This document shows, one piece after another, positions 34,519 to 47,322 of a stretch of 64,000 nucleotides of DNA. This stretch comes from Stictocephala bisonia (taxonomy: Eukaryota > Arthropoda > Insecta > Hemiptera > Membracidae): the NCBI GenBank assembly GCA_035578905.1, contig JAQJVL010000247.1, positions 850,972 through 914,971 on the forward strand, given 5' to 3'. Each line of letters starts with the position of its first letter. Positions within the stretch are counted from its first letter, which is position 1. The translations under genes and the position numbers were made by a program. The notes under the pieces are model-generated. The model worked only from the letters and a program-made list of their open reading frames with translations, made no database searches and was not told the origin of the DNA.

Positions 34519-37500
34519 TGAAATACTGTGAAATATGTATGCAGAAAGGTTTTTCAAGATATTTACAATGCAAGAAAATTACTTCCTGTTTTTAAAAGGC
34601 ATTTGAATAGATACATACCTTAACAGTAATAAGTTCAATATAATTAATTATTATATTGAACAACTATGTAGTAATTACTTCTTTATACTTTTAATAATAA
34701 ATTGTAGGAACATTTACACTTGAATTGTCATGTTTACTTAAAATTAAAATTAATAAATTTTATTCTACCTCTTGTATTTGGGTTTAGAGTTGTTGAACCA
34801 TATATATTAAACAATTAATTTTACTGTAAAATAAGGTTAGAATGTTATCAAATATAATATTTCATACTATTCATATGAAGTTAATTTAAAATTCAAATAA
34901 TGAAAACTGTTATTTTGCAGTCTAGTTTTTGAAATTTTCATCTTATAATTTTCAATCATCTGTTCACAGATGATTTTCCAACTTAACGAGAAACCGTCAA
35001 TTCCAGTGGGCAAAACTTAACACCCAACTTCCATTTGTGGAGTGGTTTAAGGGAACTGTCAATCTTCATGTACCAACAATGTTGCCAAAATATTTTACTG
35101 TTGCACTCTTTGTGTTTGTTCAATGAATGAGACATGGATGTATTAAAGTGTATTGTTTGGTTCCAATAGAAAGTTATTTCCAAAATTTAAATAAGAAATG
35201 TATTTTAATCTTTTATAAACAACAAAGGAAAACATGTTTCAGTTACAAATATTTTTTGTAGATGAGTTAATTTTTTCGAACATACTTTATTTAGTGCTTA
35301 TCTTTATTTAATACAAATATATAATACTTAATTATTTATAATACAAAAGATACTTATTTTCATTAATTTAGTAGTTTTATTCAATAGTGTCAATTTTATA
35401 TTGTTTTAACATTTGTAATCAATTGAGTAAGTTTAAATCAAATGAATTTTAAAGAATACAACCTATCGTAAGTGTATATTTATAATTGAAAATCAACTGA
35501 AATAACGTTATAACAAATTAAAAATTCGTCTTCGACATAATTCATGGATATAAAATATATTAGTTTTAATTTTATTCAATTGCCATGTTCCAATTCATTT
35601 GATCAAACTCCAATATAAAAGTAGATGCCTCATTGTAGGGCACCTAAAATGTCTGTAATGAGCTAAAAATTATTATATAGAGAGCACACAAATGAAATTA
35701 TTTAGTGATCCATTCACAAACAAAAAAGGAACTGCCTTTCAAAAACTCTTTCATCTATTATTATTTATGTATTTATTTTGTTTTGGAAACATTTTTTGAC
35801 AACAACAAACACTATGACCGTGACATTTTTAAAATTATAGTGTTAATGTATTGAAAAAGTGAAAAAATTTATCTTGAGAACTTAGCTAGTGCAGTTTCTG
35901 TTAGTAGTTTTTGTAAAATCAAAGTTTAGTTAAAATGAGGGTGAATTTACGTAGTAAATGTGCTAGTTACAATGTTAACGAGTAATGTGATTTTGAGCTA
36001 TGTATACATGATGGGGATACAAACCCAATTATAAATATACACTGATAGATTGACTTAGTTAATAAATTTAAATACCCATTGTATTAAGATTAACTTTTTT
36101 TCATTGAAGGTTGTTTATTTTATTTACAATTATATAACAGGGTAAATTCCTTAAAACCTTGTTTAAACCTTTATAAATACATTTAACGGACGAATGGCGT
36201 ATATTTGGTATATGTTTTAACAACTGCAATATCAACTTTTCTATCACTTTCATAGATTTTAAAAATATGTAAAAACTCAATCCTTGCCAAAAAAATGCCA
36301 ATTTGCTTATATGGAGGTTGTTTTGTACAATCAGTAAACCATATTGCAATAAATATCATTCTTTCATTATTTATCTACTAAGCAATTTAACAGATTCTAT
36401 TTTGTTAATGTTTACTATCTAAAATTCCCTTACAAATTGTGATATAAAAGTCAACAAAATGAATTTTTCAAATAAATTCCAATGTTAGTTGTTAGTGGTA
36501 CTTTGTTTTCCATCGCAGTGATACTTTAGTTAGTTCGCTAAGTTATGGTTTACTTGTTAAAAACCCAAAAATATTTTATATAGTAGAATTGTCTAGTTTT
36601 GTATGAGTGTCATCAAAAACTTGTATTATTTGTATACTTTGATTAGGTGTATGTACATTTTAGAGAGTATGGTAGATTTATTTTAGAAAATCCATACCAA
36701 AGTGATCCAAGAATGTATTATATATATTTATTATAGTTAATGTTAGTATTTATAAAATTAGAAAATAAATTTAAATTTCCAATATTGAAATTTTTCAGTA
36801 ATACATTTTATTTAACAATGTTGTATAGTACTTAAATTATTGAAAACAAATAATCATAACAAAACTGTTTTGTTCAACCTCATAGTTATCTGTTCACACT
36901 TACATTAGCAAAGAAATTTTTAAAAAAATTCCTATAAGAAAAAATAGAATTCAGTAATCTTCTTACTAACCCCTTTAAAAATATACAAAATCAATTTTTA
37001 CAAAACCCAATGTTTTTAGTTATTATAATATACCTTGCTGTAAATTTAAATGAAAACAAATAAGAATAAAAAGATCAAATGTTGGCTGTGCTGTTCTTTG
37101 TTTTCTCTGTACATTTTAAACTAATTGTTACTTTCATACTATTCAATCTACTCTGATAATTATTCATTGTAATACAATAAAGTATGACAAGGTCTAGTTT
37201 TCTTCTTTGAACATGAGTGGTCTCAATACAAACTGCCAACTATAGTTTTAACACAATATACTAAAATAGAAACATAGTTCCTAGAAATGCCACGTTTTAC
37301 AATGAAAACACTGCAGATTTCTTCACACACTAATATTTATAGTAATTTTATACAGTTATGAAGAATAATTGTTTTTATAATACAATAATTGATATCACAC
37401 TTTTTAGTAAAAGTTTAGTACTTAAATTTGAATTGCTGTCTCTTGTCTGCTGTATACTATAATTGGTTTACATTAGTTATGTATTGCCAAATATTTTATA

Positions 37501-38430
37501 CTTACAAACCTGGCTGTTTGAATGAATTCAATGAATGAATGAATTCAAATTATCAATTGAATTCATGTATGATTTCATTGTATAACCACTATTAAAACTG
37601 TTTTTAAAAAGTATTGTCAGATAATGTTTGGTTACATTATGATCAAAGAAAATAATTGTTAAAACTGAAATGTATTTTTTTTTTTAACATTTTCAAACAA
37701 GAAACTTTTCTTTTAACATCTTTGATACGAACAATGTTTATTCTCTTATATATAATCTAATCTTCTAATAAATACTGATTGTTATATAAATTTATGTTTG
37801 TAATAAAAATTTGTATATCTGTACATTATTTAAATGAATGTATGTCGATGACAATCGTCCATACATCATCCTTCTCCAACGAATTCAAACTGTAGTTAAA
37901 TTAATGATTAGTGTACTTAAATATTCCCTTTTAAATGTTTTCCCTCATTGATGTAAATTGAACAAGAGTAGGATGTACAGGTGTATTTAAAATTGATTAC
38001 TTTGAAGAGAGGAAGTATATTTTGAACAAAGTTTAGGCTAATATTTATTGAGTATGATAAATTTATAAAAAGCAATCATTGTGAGGTTACCGACCGTAGA
38101 ATGTTAAGTAACGCCATCTAGCTAGTAGTGAATTTTCAAGTTTTTTTTTTAAATTGCAAATAGCTGTTCTAATTATTATTTCAATATTTATGAAAATAGC
38201 TTTGTTTCTTTATTCTATTTATCTAGTTTATTTGAACATTTTTACAGAGTAAATTAAGTTGTGATTTTTCCAAAGGTTTTTGTTGGTCTATGGATTTTAA
38301 GATGTACCAAGCTTTTGTTAGAGATTTGTAGCATCATGTAGAAACATGTATAAATGAGTTTTGTACAATCCTTGTAAATAAGGAAGATTTATATCTGAAA
38401 TAAACATGTTATATCTTTATAATATATTGT
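34519..38430 (+). other. probable long 3' UTR of the SASH1-like gene, AT-rich
   Basis: No open frame or repeat of note. Candidate polyadenylation signals are AATAAA at 34696-34701 (180 nt after the stop) and at 38399-38404 followed by a T/G-rich stretch; many other chance AATAAA occur. Which is used cannot be decided from sequence. Confidence 0.4.
38399..38404 (+). terminator. candidate distal polyadenylation signal
   Basis: AATAAA followed about 25-40 nt later by TTGTAGTTGTCTTTT. The site lies at the end of an uninterrupted AT-rich tract and before the mariner-like MITE. Confidence 0.35.
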
Positions 38431-38516
38431 AGTTGTCTTTTTATTTAACTTCCTAAAATTGATCTACTATTATCTAAAAATAAATCTTGCTATAATTTAA
38501 TTTCATATTTAATATA

Positions 38517-38975
38517 CAGAGTGGAAAAAATATGGAAACGCTTTCACAACAACATTATTTTTTTCCATAGCTAATTTCATAATTTAATTTTTTCAAATGA
38601 CTGTGTTCCATAAAGTATAATTTTTTATCAGAATAATTTACTTAAAACTGTTAATAGCAGAGAAATAATTTTGTTCAGATTAGTCACTTTAAAATTTAAA
38701 GGATCGCTACTCTGGAAATGATAAACCTTTAGAAGTCCAGTTTGCGGCAATTAATTTCTCTTAAATGGACCCTTCATTTGATATCAAACTTGACGGCTTA
38801 TGTTGAAGATTTTCGTTCAACTCCTCGTGGGCCATCCTCGTGAAAAGACGAAATGTCACTAATGGCGTCAAAAATTATATTTTTTGTAACCATGATCATG
38901 TACAAGATTTCACCTTTGCAAGTGAAGTCATACAACAATTAATTGTGAAAGAGTTTTCATATTTTTTCCACCCTG
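38517..38975. mobile_element. mariner/Tc1-like MITE with TA target site
   Basis: Left end CAGAGTGGAAAAAATATGG and right end TATTTTTTCCACCCTG form inverted repeats of about 33 bp with a few mismatches (extending through CTTTCACAA / TTGTGAAAG). Both sides abut TA (38515-38516 and 38976-38977). No transposase inside. Confidence 0.75.
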
Positions 38976-39510
38976 TATTTCGAAAAATGTTATGAATCAT
39001 AGGAAAATTCAAATAAATTTCACCCAATCTAAAGCCATGTTTGTGCCAGGAAAGTCTGTAGCCTTAATATACACGTGTAAAAATTATATCTACTTCAACA
39101 AACCCAATGGAAGCTGACGGATACAATATGACCCTAAAGAGGGTATCAAATTCGGGAATGTTTTTTAAGTAGGCCTATATTTCAATATTATTCATCAAAA
39201 AAAATATTTTTGTAGAATATGTACCCAGTGACATTTCAATGGATAAAATGCATTTTTGATAAATTTATACAATTATTTGTACTATAAAATTAAACGAATA
39301 GCAAAATTAAAAGGAATTTGTATTTTTAAAAAAGCTGTTATATTATAGTCGTAACATTTTTAACTAAATCAAAATGTAATTTATTATTAATTTGTCTTTA
39401 TCAATTTTTTCCATTGATTTAAAACCAAAAACTAAATCTTTACAATAGTAAAAATGATCTTTTACAGGGATGAATTTTGATAAATTGAATATATTTAACT
39501 AAATTTTAGC

Positions 39511-39960
39511 ATGGAACATGCTTTAGTCTTGACCTAACTGTCTGAAAACGTTACGTTACGCGGGAGGGTGACGCGGGAAGGTGACGCGTAACCATGAAAA
39601 CACAATGACATATCAGTGTTGACTTCAATAATGATTTTATTTGCAAGCGTTCATCAAAGTACATCTTTAGTTTCCATGACAACTCTTGTTTTGTAATTCC
39701 TTACATGAAATCTAAAATTCGTTGTTTTCGGAGAAATACATTTGCAGAAATTATTAAAAAGGAGCCACCGGGTAGCAGCCGTGATCTATTACCAAGTAGC
39801 AGCCGTGATCTATTACCGGGTAGCATCCGTGATCTATTACCAAGTAGCAGCCAAGAGCTAAAGCATGTTCCATGTTTCTTGAATTTTAGCCGTAGGCTCT
39901 AAGCAAAAAGATCCGGGGGTCCAGGGGGCTTGCCCCCTGGTGAGGCCCGCAGGGCCAAGT
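39511..39960. repeat. small inverted-repeat locus with 24-bp tandem repeats and a GC palindrome
   Basis: ATGGAACATGCTTTAG (39511-39526) is repeated inverted at 39858-39873. Inside are about 3.5 copies of a 24-bp unit (GTAGCAGCCGTGATCTATTA plus CCRR, 39769-39852). Just downstream is the perfect palindrome CCAGGGGGCTTGCCCCCTGG apart from its centre (39921-39940). Could be a MITE, but no target duplication was defined. Confidence 0.5.
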
Positions 39961-40510
39961 TTTTTTTTTGTTAAGGTGAGGTAATATAAGCTGAAATTGA
40001 GTGGGATACACTTCTAGGTTTGGTCAAAATAAGTAATAATTTCCAATGTTTTCTAATTGCTATAAAATTAGCTTGTCTACTTGAAAAAAAAAAAAAACAA
40101 AACAAAACAATCAGTCTTGAAAAAAAAATTTAAATGTAGGAAATTGTATTTGTTAATTCATGATTTGGATGATTGGTTATGTTGTAATTGTGAATGTTTG
40201 TCAATACGAAAATATTTATCGTTATATATATAGATATTTTTAATTGTGGTAGTAACCAAGAAAATAAATTTGTTTAGTCTGTAACATAGGGATTTCATAT
40301 ATAGTACATATGTATACAGAAGATTTAATGTAGAAGGGCTGTTCCTAAATGAAAATTAAATTGTACAAATTCAATTTTTAAATAAAAACAAATAATTTAA
40401 AAATATTTGCCAAACTATCTCTGTTGCATTTTGTATATTATAAACGGTTTCCATTGAACCGAGTGCTATCGTAAAATCTTGTGTAAGAGACACATTAATC
40501 TGCGCACGAC

Positions 40511-40615
40511 ATTCTACTCTCGCCTTGAATGGGGTAGAAAGAGATCTCAATGCTGGACTGGACGGTATTGTGCTTCCCTTATTGAATCCCGTCCTCACGT
40601 GTATCAATAGCTCGC
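40511..40615. repeat. dispersed repeat family R5, copy 1
   Basis: Diverged same-orientation match to 52791-52895: CTCGYCTTGAA, GGACTGGACKG, TTGTGCTT and CGTGTATCAATAGC occur in order in both. Confidence 0.6.
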
Positions 40616-41446
40616 TTTTAAAAGGACGACACCCTCGTGATGTTACCCCCCTTCTTTCTAAACAGTTTTTGAACACTCCTTACTTCAGTTGGGACGTGGA
40701 TTTCAAGTATCGGTAGAAATAGTGTTTTGCTTTATATTCTATGTCTCGTTTACCATTATGTGGCGATTGTTCAAAATTTACTGTGAAGGTAATGGCATGC
40801 ATATAATTTTGTATGTATCGAACTACAAAAATTTTGTTATTTATATTGTTTAAACTGAAAATATAAAAAAAGTATTTTTAAATTATAATAGCCTTTTAAA
40901 ACTCCTAATTTTAGCCAGAATGTGGACACTGGTGCAATAAGAGAACATTTTCTTTTCCATTTTCGTTGTAGTAATAAATTTAGGTTCAATGTTTTTTTTT
41001 TCAAGGTAAAATACCCATTATGGCAATATTATAGGAAAAAAGAAAAAGAAAAAAGTATGGAATGATTTAAATTGAATATGCTTTCATTGCATATTTACTT
41101 AGAAAAAGTATATAATTAATTGAAAAGAAGAAAAGAGACACGATTTCAAATGGGTTATGAAGAATGTTATGCTTGGGTCATACAATATGAACAGATTTAA
41201 CGATAGTACTTATTATAATGTTTTGTATATAGTAAGTACTATCACATACATACACATAATACACATTATTTTGTATCATTTTCAATACAAAAAGAAGTGA
41301 AAATTTTCATTCAGAAACAAAAGTATAAAAGATATAAGGGTTTTAATGGTCTGTAGAGTTATTAAATATACATTTTTAGCTGTAATTATTCGTTTATTAT
41401 GAAGAAATAAAGAGATCAAGTGGATAGTGGCATAGTTTAACTCAGT

Positions 41447-41860
41447 CAGCTACTTGGGGACTGTGTGTTGAGGAGATTGTAGAGGATACGTTCTATGCTC
41501 GCTTCTCTTAATACAACACGGTGTGTGCTCAATAGTTGCCATTGACGTGGAGGAACTACTAGAGAAGTCTGGAGTGTCCGTGTTGGGTAGTAGTTAGGGT
41601 AGGATGTTGCCTAGGGAAGAGAACTGAGTTTTAGGCTTATGAGTCAGTTGAAAATCAGACCAATACGTGGTTTGGATTTCACGTAAGATGTAGGTCCCTT
41701 AGTTGTCCTGGCTATTGGACTATTAATAAATAGCTCTTTCTGAGGAACAGTCGACCTTAGTAACAATGACTGCACTCGTTCTTCTACCCAATGACTACAC
41801 TCTTTCACTCTTCCTCATATTCGTTCATGTTTTTACGTTTGGCGTCTTAATAATGAATAA
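41447..41860. repeat. dispersed repeat family R1, copy 2
   Basis: Same-orientation match to 471-848 with an extra internal segment near 41710-41735. Confidence 0.7.
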
Positions 41861-43339
41861 TGGGGATGAGTAGGAAGTATGGGGTTGGTGGGTGGATCAA
41901 AAGGAATTTGAGTAGGGAATAGTTATCTTATGGATTATTAAATTAATGTAGATTTAAGTTAGATTTTTAATCTAACTAAGCAATTTCACTGAAGTTAAAG
42001 CTGTGAAGCAGAAATATTTAAGTATATTATTACAACCGAATCATATTTATTAATTTTGAATCTCTTACTGAATATTTAATCATATGACATTAATTATTTT
42101 GTGAAATATTAAGTAATATGGGTATTTGGGTGTTTATACCAATAAATATTGTAATTTATACATAGGTTATCCAATATTGTTTGTTAGTTTTATTGGGATA
42201 TATCCTATAAATTCACAATTCCAGTATTGCATAGTTTATTTCCATTAGCAAGATTGGCCCGAATGTGAACACGTCCTGGCAATATTTACAACGTTTTCCA
42301 CAACAATAAAGACCACCGAACGCACATTTCCCACCCATATATTCCTGTTGCTCCTGTTAATCTTTATGCAAATGGGTTTTCAATACTCGTTACATTCAAT
42401 TTCCCTCCTGTGAATGTAGAAAACTACAGAATTATATAATTTTTAAACACTGCCTGTTTAATAACAATTTTTTTAATTTTAACATTTATTGCATTTATTT
42501 TTTATTTTTGCGAGTGTTTGCTTCTCTAATAGTTACAGCACTAATAATATTTTTAACCAAAAAAATGTTGTGCCTAATTATTATAAATATATAACGTTTT
42601 ATTTAAAATAAATTTTTACCAGAGAAAACATTATTGAATAAAAGCACCGATGATAATATCTTGTTCTCTGTTTCATCTTTTGTAAGAAAGTTTCTCTTGC
42701 ATGAGTTGCCTCTGAGAAAATTATATTTCCGAGACAAAAGCAAGAATGACCCTAGACTCTTACTATCATAAATTTTTAACTTTAATTTAACGTTTTGTGT
42801 CGATATAGATGTCTACTTTGTGTTCATAACAAAGTGGTTTCAACAACAAATGTCATATGTAAAAAATCACTCAGTTTATTTAATCATTTCATATGTTATG
42901 ATCTGTGGCTATAGATAAAATCCTCAGATTAATCTAAATCAACAAACCCGTTGGTACTTATGATGTTGATTTGCCGTCAGCTTATTAAGGTTATAAGCAA
43001 AACATGCTGTAGCTTAAAATAAATTCTCAAGAAATCCCTTTGCGAAATATTTCTGTACATAACGTGACGGTAGGTGTAAACAATACACTATGCAATAAGG
43101 TCATTTGGGCTATACAGGGCAAGTAGGTTTGGTTAAAACATAATCTTATTTTACATTCAAACCCGCGTGTATTTAATCAATACAAAAAATGATAATTAGT
43201 TATTTTATATGGATAATGTTGTGTAGAAAGTGTAGGTCTGTTCGGGACGCATAGCTTTGCTAGACTTTGGGGGGCGAGCATTGCAAAACTTCTTCCAAAT
43301 TGTATGATCAGTAGATAGAACTCTCATTATTATTATTAA

Positions 43340-43624
43340 TGTGATTACAGTGTATTTCACTATCACTGTGCGTGATTGGGCGGGCGGGTGGGTTTATACC
43401 ACTGCACGAGTATGGGCGGGCGGCTGGGTTTATACCGCTGCACGAGTATGGGCTGGCGGCTGAGTTTATACCACTGCACGAGTACGGGTGGGCGGCTGAG
43501 TTTATACCGCTGCACGAGTATGGGCGGGTGGCTGGGTTTATACCGCTGCACGAGTACGGGTGGGCGGCTGAGTTTATACCGCTGCACGAGTACGGGTGGG
43601 CGGCTGAGTTTATACCGCTGCACG
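43340..43624 (+). repeat. 36-bp minisatellite array, left part (about 7 units)
   Basis: GC-rich units like GAGTATGGGCGGGCGGCTGG plus GTTTATACCGCTGCAC. The leftmost unit (TATCACTGTGCGTGATTGGG) is of the intronic type seen at 33.7 kb, tying the two variants together. The array stops at GCACGA and resumes in register at 50523 (TACGGG), with the LINE between. Confidence 0.92.
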
Positions 43625-44444
43625 ACCTCAAATGCCTGCGAGCAGAACTGAGGAGAGCAGAGACGCAGTCACGGCAGAGGCGACGCTCTGCTGACGACTC
43701 GAGTCTACTGGCAGAGTTGGCTGCTGTCGAGGAGTCTCAGCCAGTCCCAGCTCCCACACGTAGCTCCACCTCCACACAGACCGACACTACCTCACCGCCC
43801 CTGCCGTACCAAGGCGTTCTACTGCTGGGGGACTCCCACTTCAAGTACGCAGCCAAGCAGTGCGTTCTGAACGGGGCCCTGTTTGACTGTTGCCGAGGGG
43901 GGAAAGTGTTAGATATAAGACTAGATTGTTAAGGTACGTAGGTGTAAGCTTATCTGTGATATATTTGCATGTAGGTTGTAATGATTTGCCAAGAGGTTAC
44001 TGTGGTGGGCCGGGGTACAACGGCGGTTACGGGAAGCGCAAAATTCTTCATGACATTGCGGACTTGCTTTACACTGCCAGAACTGAGTTCCCGCAAGCCA
44101 AAGTCATCCTGAACAGCGTGCTCGTTCGGCGGGACATTGGCTACCGCGCTCTCCACGACTTCAACGAGCAACTCGAGCTCATGTGTAACAACTTTGGTGT
44201 TAATTACGTGGAGACGAACTGTACTCTTGGCAGGAGAGACCTCGCTCGAGATGGCGTTCATTTCAGCCGCAATGGAGTCGCTCACTTGAGTTCATTGCTA
44301 GTGGATGTCGTTTCTACTGTCCTCAGTCCCACACCAACCGCCCCAGAGGAAGCCGCAACCTCGCCAGTAGGCCCCGCCCATGAAGATGTCAGCAGTGACG
44401 AGATCTGTGAGACTCCTCAAGCAACACAGATCTCGGGAAACTAG
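43625..44444 (+). pseudogene. LINE ORF1 remnant: coiled coil plus SGNH/GDSL esterase
   Basis: The first part (frame ending at 43932) reads LKCLRAELRRAETQSRQRRR, a charged helical segment, then a Ser/Thr/Pro linker and LLLGDSHFKYA with the catalytic-Ser GDSH block. A frameshift between about 43890 and 43929 moves to a frame reading LHVGCNDLPRG (the GxND block) and RDLARDGVHFSRNGVAHL (the DxxH catalytic block), stopping at 44442. CR1/L2-type ORF1 proteins carry such esterases, thought to act in membrane or RNP handling. The 5' end is missing and the frame is open leftward into the minisatellite by chance. Confidence 0.8.
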
Positions 44445-44450
44445 CTGATC

Positions 44451-44464
44451 GGGGGGGGGGGGGG
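44451..44464 (+). repeat. 14-nt G homopolymer between LINE ORF1 and ORF2
   Basis: A run of 14 G just before the ORF2 start region (VKIAHLNMRSIN at about 44473). Such a run is prone to length errors and may hide the real ORF1-ORF2 spacing. Confidence 0.9.
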
Positions 44465-47095
44465 CACCCACAGAGTCAAAATTGCACATCTAAACATGCG
44501 TTCGATCAACACCGGATTCTCTGAGATGTGCGCACTTGTAAAAGATTTTGACTTTGGAATTTTCGGTGTCACAGAGACCTGGCTGCATCCAGATACTCCA
44601 TCGGACAGTTACACAATACCAGGATACACCATGGTGCGTTACGACCGACCGCGTAATGCGCAAACAGGTGACTCAGGTGGTGGAGTTGCCATGTACATCA
44701 AGGAGGACCTTGTGTATGAGCATTTCTCATTAGAAGAAACCCTAGATCCTGGTATTGAGCACGTTTGTATTGTCCTGAAGATCAAGGGGCAAAGGATTGG
44801 TGTTTGCGTGGTGTACCGGCCGCCCCTTCTCAGATACAGCTGCCTTTCACCTTTGCTTCACTCTCTGTTCGTGGGACTTGCTATCGAAGTCAATTCAATC
44901 GTTTGCCTGGGAGATACAAACGTTGATTTGCTATCGAAGACATCGAATGAAGCAAAATATTTACGCCGACTCTTGAAAGAAAACAATGCAATTCAGTTGA
45001 TAAACGAACCAACAAGAGTGACAAGAAGTACGGCCACATTGATAGATCATATTTTTGTAAACAGGTCGGCCGAAGTCGAGAGGAACGGTGTTATTGATGC
45101 ATCGAATATTACAGACCACAGAGGTATCAATATAACAGACCACAAACTAGTGTATTGCTTGGTGAAATGGAAGAAAGAAAAACCAATAGAAAAGCTGATC
45201 ACTTATAGAGATTTTTCGCAATTTAACCATCAACTCGCTATCAATGAAATAGCAGAAATAGATTGGGAGAGAGTTTGTGAACTAAAAAATGTTGATGAAA
45301 TTGAGCAAAAAATCAATGAAAATATAAGACAGGTTTATGATAAATATGCCCCTATTGTAACTAAGAAAGTATCAAAAGAGAAAGCCCCTTGGAAAACCTT
45401 TGAAATAGAAGCCTTAAGTAAAGAAAAGAGGAAACTAAGGAATATATTCTGGAAATACAGATATGCTGCTGATTGGGAGGGTTACAAAATGGTAAGAAAT
45501 AGATTGAACCAAATGGTATGGAATGCAAAACGAGAGTTCTTTGCTGAGAAATTGACATCAAAGAAGAATCCAAAAGAGTTTTGGGGGTGCATCAAGCAGA
45601 GTGAAGTCAGCCCAAAAAGTGGAAATTTATCAATTTCATTTGAAGTGAATGATGTTAACAAATTCTTTGCTGGGATGGGGTCTGATATTCCAGTTAACAA
45701 TGATACTATGGAATTTTTCTGGAGAAATAAAAGAGATGAGCTGACGAATTGCCAGGCTTTCACTCCAGTCACTGAAAATGATGTAAAAACAGTTATGAAC
45801 GAGATTAAGTCAAGAGCAGTAGGAAGCGATGGCATCTCCATACAAATGATCAAAGCTGTCAGTCCATTTGCAATAGGTGCAATTACACATTTGGTAAATG
45901 AGTCCTTGGAGAGTGGTGTGTTCCCAAAGGCATGGAAATTAAGTATAGTTCGACCCCTACCCAAAGTGCCAACACCAGCCACAGTTGAACAATTGAGACC
46001 CATATCCATCCTTCCAGCAATGTCGAAAATATTGGAGAAGCTAGTCATTCGCCAAATGATGGAATTTGTGAACAGGGCAAGAATACTTCTCAACTTACAG
46101 TCTGGGTTTAGAAAAAACCACTGCACCTGTACAGCCCTTATGAACTTGATGAGTGAAATGATTGATGCCAAAGACAATGGCAAAATTGGATCCCTTGTTC
46201 TACTTGATTATTCTAAGGCATTTGACTCAATGCATCATGACATGCTCTTGGCCAAAATGCATTACTTTGGATTTCACGACAGGATGGTTGAATGGGTCAG
46301 ATCCTATCTGAATTGCAGGTTTCAGGTTACCAGAGTGGAGAGTGAATCTTCCGAGAAGATTGCAAGGAATAGAGGAGTTCCTCAAGGCAGCTGTTTGGGG
46401 CCAGTTCTGTATAACTTGTACACGGCCGACTTTCCTGATTGCCTGCAGAACTGCACAGCTCATCTGTACGCAGATGACTCAACTGCTCATCACATATGAG
46501 CCCCTCCTCATGGTATCAGCCATAGAGCAACTGAATGCTGACCTTGACAGTGTTGTCAAGTGGTCAGTTGCCAATGGCTTGAAGCTCAATGTGAACAAGT
46601 GCAATGTTCTGCACACAGCTCCACAATATGTAGTACAGGCCCGCAGAGAGAGTGGCGTGGAAGTGGTACTAGGCAGCCAGAGCTTGTCTGTTTGTGACAA
46701 GGTCAAGACACTCGGTCTGGTCTTGGACAGTGGTCTTACCTTCTCGGACCACGTCAATCATTCCATCCAGCGTGCCGTAGGCAGACTGAGGGCTCTGTAC
46801 AGGTTCAAGAACATGTTGCCGGAGTATGCAAAACTTCAACTCATGCAGTCGTTGATCTTGTTAGCGTTCTACTATTGCTATCCTGTGTATGGCAATAGCA
46901 TCTCTAAGGGTGACACTGAAAGAATTCAAAAGTTGCAGAACGCCGCAGTTCGATACATTTTCCATCTGAGAAAATTCGATCATGTGTCAGCCCACCGAGA
47001 TGCTCTGAACATGCTGCCGATGGAAGCAATGTGTGAATTGCTGACTGGCTGCATGATCCACAAGGTTCTGACCACCAAAGAACCTCAATACTTAA

Positions 47096-47322
47096 AGCGG
47101 CCCATAGACGATCAATATTATTGTGCAATTTGGATTGCACAATACTTTGACGGCCGCCCACAGACGCTCAATATTGTTGTACAATAAGTTGGTTTGTGCA
47201 ATAAATTGAATCGTGTGGGGGTGATATTGACGGTTGTACAATATTTGGCACAATCACGAACACAGACGATCAATTTGCTTGGCAACAGGTTGTGCAAACA
47301 GTCCTCGCCAGAACTTCATTCG
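47096..47322 (+). promoter_or_regulatory. Harbinger left subterminal region with reiterated motifs
   Basis: Several copies of TTGTGCAAT, TTGTACAAT or their complements, and three of CGATCAAT/CGCTCAAT, lie between the TIR and the transposase start. Similar motifs recur at the right end (49965-50104). In this family such subterminal repeats are probable binding sites for the Myb/MADF-like protein (inference). Confidence 0.55.

Larger units (their letters stand above)
38431..43339. other. intergenic region
   Basis: Contains a mariner-like MITE (38517-38975), a small composite repeat locus (39511-39960), an R5 copy (40511-40615) and an R1 copy (41447-41860). The stretches 38976-39510, 39961-40510, 40616-41446 and 41861-43339 hold nothing else recognised. 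Confidence 0.6.

Noticed and set aside
43372..43932. 186-codon frame joining minisatellite and LINE ORF1 as a novel fusion gene
   Set aside because: The join is an insertion boundary that happens to be in frame; the LINE part is frameshifted downstream.
45482..46183. 233-codon minus-strand frame opposite the LINE ORF2
   Set aside because: Antisense shadow of the reverse transcriptase coding region.
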